Part shown: piece by piece, positions 1-4,321 of the stretch | Layout of the letters: every line of letters begins with the position of its first letter | Numbering within the stretch: position 1 is the stretch's first letter | Notes under the pieces: model-generated | The model's database searches: none | What the model was told of the DNA's origin: nothing | The model's input: the letters and a program-made list of their open reading frames with translations, nothing else | Assembly (NCBI GenBank): GCA_029820915.1 | Contig: JALGUI010000211.1 | Span: 1-5,062, forward strand | Reading direction: 5' to 3' | Length of the DNA: 5,062 nucleotides | Origin: Candidatus Zipacnadia bacterium | Lineage (GTDB): Bacteria > Armatimonadota > Zipacnadia > Zipacnadales > UBA5352 | Position numbers and translations under genes: made by a program

Positions 1-252
1 GCCGCACCGGCGCTCCAGCGCGCGCTGCAGGAGGGCGCGCGAGCGGCCGAGAGCGGCGCGGCGGGCGACGAGGTGGAGGGCATCGTCGCGGAGGCGCTGG
101 CGCGCGAGCCGCTGGTGCGGCCGCAGTACATCCGCGCGGTGGACCCGGACACGCTGCGGCGCCTGCCGGGCCGCGGCGGGCCGATGGTCATCGCGGCGGC
201 GGCGCACGTCGGACAGACGCGCCTGATCGACAACGTCAAGGTCGAGGGATGA
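1..252 (+). CDS. panC: Pantothenate synthetase (pantoate--beta-alanine ligase), C-terminal part, 5' end outside window
   Basis: This is the last 83 codons of a gene that enters the window in frame 1 and stops with TGA at 250-252. PanC is a cytosolic enzyme that uses ATP to join pantoate to beta-alanine, giving pantothenate for coenzyme A synthesis. The visible part corresponds to the small C-terminal domain. Recognisable elements are the segment PQYIRAVDPDTLRRLP, matching the family's 'Y..vvdp.tL' strand, and the ending AAAAHVGQTRLIDNVKVEG, which matches the usual PanC end (AA..G.TRLIDN). The ATP-binding HIGH-type motif and the catalytic N-terminal domain are not in the window. The stop lies 4 bases before panD, whose product makes the beta-alanine used here, so co-transcription is very likely. 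The family call is firm despite truncation because the C-terminal signature is distinctive. Confidence 0.93.
   Translation, partial: AAPALQRALQEGARAAESGAAGDEVEGIVAEALAREPLVRPQYIRAVDPDTLRRLPGRGGPMVIAAAAHVGQTRLIDNVKVEG
244..249 (+). promoter_or_regulatory. Ribosome binding site of panD
   Basis: GAGGGA lies inside the last codons of panC, 7 bases before the panD ATG at 257. It supports this start and implies that panD translation depends on read-through transcription from panC. Confidence 0.65.
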
Positions 253-256
253 AGCC

Positions 257-610
257 ATGCTTCGCATCATGTGCCGGTCGAAGATCCACGGCGCCACAGT
301 GACGCAGACGGAGCTGTACTACGAGGGCAGCATCACCATTCCGACGGAGTTGATCGAGGCCGCCGACATGCTGCCGGACGAGCGCGTGCAGGTCGTGAAC
401 CTGAGCAACGGCTCGCGCATGGAGACCTACATCATCGAGGGCCCGGCGGGCTCGGGCGTCATCTGCCTCAACGGCCCGGCCGCGCGGCTGGCCGTCGTCG
501 GCGACCGCGTGCACATCCTGTGCTACGCGATGATGACTGAGGAGGAGGCCCGCGCGCACGCGTTGAATGTTGTGCACGTGGACGATCGCAACCGGATTGC
601 ACAACCATGA
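257..610 (+). CDS. panD: Aspartate 1-decarboxylase precursor (pyruvoyl enzyme)
   Basis: The product is 117 aa, close to the usual 115-140 aa of the family. PanD decarboxylates L-aspartate to beta-alanine, the substrate of PanC. It is made as a proenzyme that cleaves itself between Gly24 and Ser25, and the serine becomes the pyruvoyl cofactor. The cleavage site is exactly in place: YYEGS at residues 21-25 with G24-S25. Other family active-site residues are visible: Lys9 and His11 (SKIHGATVT, 8-16), Tyr22, Arg54, Thr57 and Tyr58 (SRMETY, 53-58). The C-terminal core NGPAARLAVVGDRVHILCYA is typical; it supplies the Asn and the GDxV turn near the active site. The ATG start gives the canonical numbering. 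The stop overlaps the nadC start (ATGA, 607-610), so the two are translationally coupled. Nothing in the sequence suggests loss of function. Confidence 0.97.
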   Translation: MLRIMCRSKIHGATVTQTELYYEGSITIPTELIEAADMLPDERVQVVNLSNGSRMETYIIEGPAGSGVICLNGPAARLAVVGDRVHILCYAMMTEEEARAHALNVVHVDDRNRIAQP

Positions 611-1476
611 GCCGGCCACTTCGCCCAACCGGCCTCGTCGAGCCCGCCGCGGTCGCTCGCACAGTGCGCGACGCACTGCGCGAGGACATCGGCCGCGGCG
701 ACCTCACCAGCATGCTGACCATCCCACCGGACACGCGCGCGTGCGGCGTGCTGGTCGCCAAGCAGGACGGCGTGATGGCGGGCGGCTACGTGGTTGCTGA
801 GTGCTTCGGCCAGAACGACCCCGGCGGCCGCTTTGAGCAGTCCATCGGCGAGGGCGAGGCGTTCGCTCAGGGCGATCACCTCGGCGAGGTCGAGGGCACG
901 GCGCGGGGGCTGCTGGGCGCCGAGCGCGTGGCGCTGAACTTCCTGCAGCGGCTGTGCGGGATCGCGACGCTCACCCGCGCGTTCGCGAACCAGGTGGCGG
1001 GCACGGGCGCGCGCATCACGGACACGCGTAAGACCACGCCCGGGCTCCGGGCGCTGGAGAAGGCCGCGGTGCTGGCGGGAGGGGGGCGCAACCACCGCTT
1101 CGCGCTGTACGATGGTATACTGATCAAGGACAACCACATCCGGCCGGCGGGCGGCATCGCGCAGGCGGTCCGCCGCGCCAGGGAGGGCGCGCCGCATACG
1201 CTGAGGGTCGAGGTCGAGACGGCGGACCTCGGCGAGGTGCGTGAGGCGCTGGAGGCCGGCGCCGACATCATCATGCTCGATAACATGAGCGACGAGGCCA
1301 TGGCCGAGGCCGTGCACATCGTCGGCGACCGGGCCCTCGTAGAGGCGTCCGGCGGGATGTGCCTCGAGCGCGTGCGGGCGGTGGCCGCACTGGGCGTGGA
1401 CCTGATCTCGGTCGGCAGGCTGACGCACTCGGCCCCGGCCATCGACATCAGCCTCGAGCTGGAGATGCTCGACTGA
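607..1476 (+). CDS. nadC: Nicotinate-nucleotide pyrophosphorylase (quinolinate phosphoribosyltransferase)
   Basis: The product is 289 aa, the usual length for this family. The cytosolic enzyme transfers the phosphoribosyl group of PRPP to quinolinate and decarboxylates it, giving nicotinate mononucleotide for NAD synthesis. The N-terminal signature EDIGRGDLTS is at 26-35. ERVALNFLQRLCGIAT is at 106-121. The alpha/beta-barrel follows with DTRKTTPG (139-146), GGGRNHR (158-164), LIKDNH (172-177), VEVE (201-204), MLDNM (223-227), ASGG (247-250) and SVGRLTHS (268-275). The substrate-binding residues expected from characterised NadC enzymes can be assigned: Arg107, Arg141, Lys142, His163, Arg164, Lys174, Glu204 and Asp225. 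The start overlaps the panD stop (ATGA) and has no clear Shine-Dalgarno site, so it probably relies on translational coupling. No nadA or nadB is visible here. The neighbouring panC-panD makes this a combined CoA/NAD precursor operon. Confidence 0.97.
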   Translation: MSRPLRPTGLVEPAAVARTVRDALREDIGRGDLTSMLTIPPDTRACGVLVAKQDGVMAGGYVVAECFGQNDPGGRFEQSIGEGEAFAQGDHLGEVEGTARGLLGAERVALNFLQRLCGIATLTRAFANQVAGTGARITDTRKTTPGLRALEKAAVLAGGGRNHRFALYDGILIKDNHIRPAGGIAQAVRRAREGAPHTLRVEVETADLGEVREALEAGADIIMLDNMSDEAMAEAVHIVGDRALVEASGGMCLERVRAVAALGVDLISVGRLTHSAPAIDISLELEMLD

Positions 1477-1483
1477 CCCCTGG

Positions 1484-1490
1484 CGGGAGG
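1484..1490 (+). promoter_or_regulatory. Ribosome binding site that decides a TTG start
   Basis: GGGAGGG, read as gcGGGAGGGatt, lies 9 bases before the TTG at 1500. It sits in the 23-base gap after the nadC stop and is the best Shine-Dalgarno match near the next gene. It favours the TTG start over the in-frame GTG at 1515, which would be about 24 bases away, and over the ATG at 1359 deep inside nadC. Confidence 0.7.
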
Positions 1491-1499
1491 GATTCGGAC

Positions 1500-2651
1500 T
1501 TGCGCACCAGAGCTGTGGCGGGCCGGGCGGGGGTAGTGCTCTTGGCGCTGGTCGCGATCGGCGCGGCGGCGGCGCAGCAGAACGTCGCCCTCAACCGACC
1601 CTACATCTGCGGCACCGACATCATGGGCGGCTGGACCGGCCTCGTTGATGGCGTGACCGACTCCGACAGCGGGCCGGGCTGCTTCGCGACCGCCGATGAG
1701 CCGGACTTCCCGAAGGCCGTCACCATCGACCTGCAGAGGCCGTGCGGCATCAACCGCATCGCCGTCCACAGCTCGACCAATGGCAACACGCGCGGCATCA
1801 TCATCTATTGCTCGCAGGACGGCGTGCGCTTCGAGAAGCTCCGCGAGTTCATCTTCCCGCAGGCGCAGGCGATCACGCTCAACCACCGGTTCAACGACCG
1901 CCCGGCGCAGTTCGTGCGCGTGGAGTTCACCAACACCTGGCGCGGGGGCCTGGGCGGCGACAACGTCATCTTCGTGCGCGAGGTCGAGGTCTTCGGCAAC
2001 CCGACCGGCGCCGCGCCCGTGGTGGCGCCCCCGCCGCAGCCCATCGGCGACGCGTTCGTCTACACGCGCGACCTGCGCCTGTTCCGTCGCTGGGCGGTCC
2101 AGGGCGACCGGCCGCTGAGCATTGCCGCCTTCGGCGACTCGCTGGCCACGTGCGGCGAGGGAAGCTGGCCGGCGACGGTCGCCGAGCGCCTCAGGTTCGC
2201 CCGCCCCGACGGCGGCGAGGTCACGGTGACGGACTTCTCGCACCCGGGCATGACGCCGGACGCCGGCACCGGCGACATCACGCACGCGATCGACGCCGAG
2301 CCGGACGTGGTGCTGGTGAGCTTCGGCACCGACATGGTCCGCTGGGATGGAGAGGCGTTCCGGGCGGGTCTGTCGGGCGTGGTCGGCCGTCTGCTGGCCG
2401 AGACGGACGCGCTCGTGATCCTGATCGGCCCGGCGCCGGGCACGGGCGAGCTGATCGATGTCGCGCGCCGGGCGCTGGAGGAGATGGAGCGCACGGCCGA
2501 CGTGCTGCGCGTGCCGATGCTGCGCACCGAGGTGCTCATGCTCCAAGAGGGGCTGTCCGCTGAGGACGTGATCGGCGACCGCGGCGAGCTGTCGGAGGAG
2601 GCCCGGCTGCTGATCGCCACGTCGGTCCTCGAGCTGCTGCTGCAGCCGTAA
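1500..2651 (+). CDS. Exported discoidin (F5/8 type C)-like protein with a degenerate SGNH/GDSL-hydrolase-like domain
   Basis: The product is 383 aa from a TTG start, chosen because a strong ribosome site precedes it and because it yields a classic signal peptide. The signal peptide has Arg2/Arg4/Arg9, then a hydrophobic core at about 10-23 (AGVVLLALVAIGAA), with probable cleavage near Ala25-Gln26. Residues 28-166 look like a discoidin/F5-F8C carbohydrate-binding domain: NVALNRP at the start, VDG (49-51), VTIDLQRPCGINRIAVHSS, IYCSQDGVRFEKL (102-114), FVRVEF (138-143) and REVEVFG (160-166). Four cysteines (37, 61, 82, 104) could form disulfides outside the cytoplasm. A Pro-rich linker (173-181) leads to an SGNH-like domain: IAAFGDSLA (208-216) with nucleophile Ser214, block II Gly250, and block III as FGTDM (275-279). 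The usual block III Asn is missing. The C-terminal DxxH reads Asp360-Arg-Gly-Glu363, with Glu where the catalytic His is expected. It may be a weak or inactive hydrolase, or mainly a glycan-binding protein. The substrate is unknown. Confidence 0.8.
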   Translation: MRTRAVAGRAGVVLLALVAIGAAAAQQNVALNRPYICGTDIMGGWTGLVDGVTDSDSGPGCFATADEPDFPKAVTIDLQRPCGINRIAVHSSTNGNTRGIIIYCSQDGVRFEKLREFIFPQAQAITLNHRFNDRPAQFVRVEFTNTWRGGLGGDNVIFVREVEVFGNPTGAAPVVAPPPQPIGDAFVYTRDLRLFRRWAVQGDRPLSIAAFGDSLATCGEGSWPATVAERLRFARPDGGEVTVTDFSHPGMTPDAGTGDITHAIDAEPDVVLVSFGTDMVRWDGEAFRAGLSGVVGRLLAETDALVILIGPAPGTGELIDVARRALEEMERTADVLRVPMLRTEVLMLQEGLSAEDVIGDRGELSEEARLLIATSVLELLLQP

Positions 2652-2657
2652 CTCAAC

Positions 2658-2664
2658 GTGGGGT
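2658..2664 (+). promoter_or_regulatory. Ribosome binding site of the small membrane protein
   Basis: GGGGTGA lies 8 bases before the ATG at 2673, in the 21-base gap after the exported SGNH-like gene. The gap is too short for a promoter of its own, so the two genes are probably co-transcribed. Confidence 0.5.
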
Positions 2665-2672
2665 GAAGTCGC

Positions 2673-3056
2673 ATGCGACGCCTGCTGGGCGCAATCGTCG
2701 GCTTTCTGCTGTTCTTCCCCGGGGCGCTGGTGCTCAGGTGGCTGGTGGTTGACGAACTGCGCCTCTACCAGGACATGACGCTGACCGACGCCCTGCTGGC
2801 GATCATCATCATCCTCGCGTCGGTGCTGATGTTCGGCCAGACCCGCCGGGCGCTGACCGCGAAGGAGCTGGAAGAGCAGGCCAAGGCCATGGAGCTGGCG
2901 TCGCGCCGGCTCGAGCGCGCTCAGCGTCTCCACGAGCAGGCGCGGCGCGGGCGCCGCACCAGCAGCCGCAGGCCGGCGGCGGAGCCGAGCCCGTCCTCGC
3001 GCCGCAGGTCGTCCTCGCGCCGCCGCACGCGCGATGAGGACGACCGGCGGCGGTAG
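2673..3056 (+). CDS. Small two-helix membrane protein with coiled coil and Arg/Ser-rich tail, function unknown
   Basis: The product is 127 aa and I do not recognise a named family. Two hydrophobic segments are clear: about residues 4-26 (LLGAIVGFLLFFPGALVLRWL, with Arg22 near the end) and about 38-55 (TDALLAIIIILASVLMFG). A charged helix, about 58-92, follows (LTAKELEEQAKAMELASRRL). It is rich in Glu, Lys, Arg and Ala and probably forms a coiled coil. The tail, about 91-127, is extremely basic and low in complexity, with blocks such as SSRRRSSSRRR and an RDEDDRRR end. Part of the tail is a 14-base DNA direct repeat (2992-3005 and 3010-3023). Because Arg2-Arg3 precede the first helix and the long tail is strongly positive, both ends are probably cytoplasmic, where the tail could touch nucleic acid or acidic lipids; this is inference. 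It follows the exported SGNH-like gene by 21 bases. Confidence 0.72.
   Translation: MRRLLGAIVGFLLFFPGALVLRWLVVDELRLYQDMTLTDALLAIIIILASVLMFGQTRRALTAKELEEQAKAMELASRRLERAQRLHEQARRGRRTSSRRPAAEPSPSSRRRSSSRRRTRDEDDRRR
2992..3023 (+). repeat. Short direct repeat inside the Arg/Ser-rich tail
   Basis: The 14-mer CGTCCTCGCGCCGC occurs at 2992-3005 and again at 3010-3023, 18 bases apart and so in the same reading frame. It encodes the repeated SSRR units. It probably reflects local slippage and expansion of a low-complexity coding stretch rather than a mobile element. Confidence 0.6.
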
Positions 3057-3093
3057 TGCGCGCTGAACTGGCAGAAACCGAGCGCCAACCTGC

Positions 3094-3109
3094 TCGCCCA
3101 GGCAGGCGA
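3094..3109. promoter_or_regulatory. Inverted repeat upstream of the antitoxin gene, candidate operator
   Basis: TCGCC and GGCGA form a 5+5 inverted repeat around a 6-base spacer, about 45 bases before the likely antitoxin start at 3155. Short palindromes upstream of toxin-antitoxin operons often bind the antitoxin for self-repression. The arms are GC-rich and short, so chance is possible. Confidence 0.25.
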
Positions 3110-3112
3110 AGG

Positions 3113-3124
3113 GATAGAGCTATC
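3113..3124. promoter_or_regulatory. Inverted repeat GATAG-AG-CTATC, candidate operator or promoter overlap
   Basis: This is a 5+5 inverted repeat with a 2-base centre, 30 bases before the ATG at 3155. It is AT-richer than its surroundings and includes TATCGT, which could serve as a weak -10 element, although no convincing -35 box was found at the right distance. It sits 3 bases after the preceding inverted repeat. Confidence 0.35.
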
Positions 3125-3154
3125 GTGCGACATGGTGAGGCCGGGGTGTTGAGT

Positions 3155-3874
3155 ATGCGCGCCGAGACGCGCCAGCTTGTCGGCGTAGGGCTCTACACTG
3201 TCAGCAATGCGGCACGTCTTCTGCAAATGCCGTCGCGCAAGATCCGGCGATGGGTGCAGGGCTACGTCTACCGGTACGCGGGGGCCAAGCGGGATTCCGA
3301 CCCCGTCTTTGCGCGCGCCCTGACCGAACTTGAGGGTGTGCTGCTACTGTCCTTCGTGGACCTGATCGAGCTGAAGTTCGTCGAGATGTTCCGCAGCGAG
3401 GGCGTCTTGATGTCGGTGATCCGAGCAGCCGCGAGGGAGGGGGCACGGTTGTTCGGCACGGACCACCCGTTCGCCGTCAGGGGTTTCAAGACGGATGGCC
3501 GGGCGATATTCGCGACACTGCAGGACGCCGACGCCGAAGAGATCGGGATCCGGGCGGAGGAACTGGTTCAGGAACTGCACCGCGGCCAGTACGTCTTCGC
3601 GCACATGGTCACACCTTTCTTCCGCAAGCTCGAGTGGGAGGCCGAGGAACTCCGAAGATACTGGCCAATGGGGAAGGACTACCGGGTCGTGATCGACCCG
3701 CAGATAGCATTCGGGCAGCCGGTGGATGCCTTCACTGGTGTTCCCACGAACGCCTTGTTCATCGCTGTCGAAGGTGGGGCTGCTGTCGAGGACGTTGGGA
3801 GCTGGTACGACGTCCCAAGGGATGCAGTCACTCATGCGGTCGAATACGAGGCGTCGCTTCGGCAGGCGTCATGA
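3155..3874 (+). CDS. VapB45-like antitoxin (N-terminal HTH, C-terminal DUF433)
   Basis: The product is 239 aa from the ATG at 3155. This start has GGGGTG 6 bases upstream and places the conserved part at the N-terminus. An in-frame GTG at 3056 would add 33 Arg-rich, unconserved-looking residues. Residues 12-36 form a MerR-like helix-turn-helix (GLYTVSNAARLLQMPSRKIR, then RWVQG), suited to binding DNA. The middle (about 55-170) is mostly helical, including LLLSFVDLIELKFVEMFR (63-80). Residues 178-236 match DUF433: VVIDPQIAFGQPVDAFTGVPT, then VEDVGSWYDVPRDAVTHAVEYE. DUF433 proteins are typically antitoxins of PIN-like toxins. The HTH + DUF433 layout, the length and the downstream partner recall M. 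tuberculosis VapB45 (Rv2018). It probably neutralises the toxin and represses the operon. The stop overlaps the toxin start (ATGA, 3871-3874). GC is lower than in the neighbours, which suggests acquisition. The family assignment is from memory of the family's appearance. Confidence 0.82.
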   Translation: MRAETRQLVGVGLYTVSNAARLLQMPSRKIRRWVQGYVYRYAGAKRDSDPVFARALTELEGVLLLSFVDLIELKFVEMFRSEGVLMSVIRAAAREGARLFGTDHPFAVRGFKTDGRAIFATLQDADAEEIGIRAEELVQELHRGQYVFAHMVTPFFRKLEWEAEELRRYWPMGKDYRVVIDPQIAFGQPVDAFTGVPTNALFIAVEGGAAVEDVGSWYDVPRDAVTHAVEYEASLRQAS

Positions 3875-4248
3875 AGTACTTCTTCGACAACAACATCTCG
3901 CCCAGGATTGTGTGTGTGCTGAACTGCCTTGAGGTCGATGCAGTCCACCTGCGCGACGTCTTCCCGCCGGCGACCGCCGATGTGAGCTGGCTGCCGGAGT
4001 TGTCCGGGCAGGACCGGATCCTCGTCACCGTGGACGTCCACATCAGGACGCGCCCACCCGAGGTCTTCGCTCTGAAGCAGGCGGAGGCGGCTGCGGTTTT
4101 CCTCTATCGAGGCTTCGCCAGAATCGACCTTTGGGACCAAGTGGCGTGGCTGCTACGCCGCTGGCGCGAAATCGAGGGCGTGCTCGGGGACGCTGAGCGC
4201 GGCAAGTGCTACCGGGTACCTCAGAGGGGTCACATCCGCGAGATCTGA
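3871..4248 (+). CDS. VapC45-like PIN-domain toxin (putative ribonuclease)
   Basis: The product is 125 aa; the ATG at 3871 overlaps the antitoxin stop. It looks like the compact PIN-like family of VapC45 and DUF5615-type toxins, which are metal-dependent RNases. The start MKYFFDNNISPRIVCVL carries Asp6 in the family's D-N-N/E-x-x-P motif. The stretch AVHLRDVFPPATADVSWLPE (24-43) includes Asp29 and the ADVSW motif (36-40), matching the family's 'D..W' element. LVTVDVHI (51-58) supplies Asp55, equivalent to the 'TrD.dF' acidic strand. A helical C-terminal region follows (FARIDLWDQVAWLLRRW, 82-98), then a basic end (GKCYRVPQRGHIREI). The acidic residues expected for two-metal PIN catalysis (Asp6, an acidic residue around 29-37, Asp55) are present, so it is probably active. 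No separate ribosome site is clear; it is probably coupled to the antitoxin. Its target RNA cannot be told from the sequence. Confidence 0.82.
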   Translation: MKYFFDNNISPRIVCVLNCLEVDAVHLRDVFPPATADVSWLPELSGQDRILVTVDVHIRTRPPEVFALKQAEAAAVFLYRGFARIDLWDQVAWLLRRWREIEGVLGDAERGKCYRVPQRGHIREI

Positions 4249-4267
4249 CGCACTTGCAAGAGTGAAA

Positions 4268-4295
4268 GCGGCCGGGATCGCGTGATCCCGGCCGC
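4268..4295. terminator. Probable bidirectional intrinsic terminator hairpin
   Basis: A perfect 12-bp stem (GCGGCCGGGATC paired with GATCCCGGCCGC) closes a 4-base GCGT loop. It sits 19 bases after the toxin stop and 26 bases after the stop of the opposing TIM-barrel gene. On the - strand the stem is followed by CTTTCACTCT, a short T-rich run. On the + strand only CGTTGATT follows, so termination of the toxin transcript may be less complete or may rely on hairpin strength. Confidence 0.75.
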
Positions 4296-4306
4296 CGTTG
4301 ATTCCG

Positions 4307-4321
4307 CGCGCCGATGGCGCG
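4307..4321. terminator. Second small hairpin next to the TIM-barrel gene stop
   Basis: CGCGCC, loop GAT, GGCGCG: a perfect 6-bp stem directly adjoining the stop codon of the - strand gene. It has no T-run of its own and probably assists the larger hairpin 11 bases away or protects the 3' end of the transcript. Confidence 0.4.

Larger units (their letters stand above)
4249..4321. other. Convergent intergenic gap
   Basis: These 73 bases separate the end of the toxin gene (+ strand) from the end of the TIM-barrel gene (- strand). They hold two hairpins and nothing that looks coding. Confidence 0.7.

Noticed and set aside
523..1428. A 301-codon open frame on the - strand opposite nadC
   Set aside because: Antisense shadow of a clearly recognised enzyme gene; low-complexity composition and no family motif.
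1359..1499. N-terminal extension of the SGNH-like gene starting at an ATG within nadC
   Set aside because: It would overlap nadC by 118 bases, is Arg/Gly-rich, and hides the signal peptide; the TTG at 1500 is better supported.
1742..2563. A 273-codon + strand frame overlapping the SGNH-like gene
   Set aside because: Its His/Arg/Gly/Pro-rich translation has no domain motif; it is an alternate-frame shadow.
876..2933. A 685-codon open frame on the - strand
   Set aside because: It lies opposite nadC, the SGNH-like gene and part of the membrane-protein gene. Its translation is rich in Arg, Ala, His, Gln and Asp with no recognisable motif, as expected for an antisense frame in GC-rich DNA.
3056..3154. 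GTG start for the antitoxin overlapping the previous stop
   Set aside because: It is possible, but it has no good ribosome site, adds 33 Arg-rich residues before the HTH, and would place the palindromes inside the coding region. The ATG at 3155 fits better.
3634..3870. Upstream extension of the toxin frame inside the antitoxin gene
   Set aside because: The extension is out of frame within the antitoxin, and the family-like protein begins exactly at MKYFFDNN (3871).
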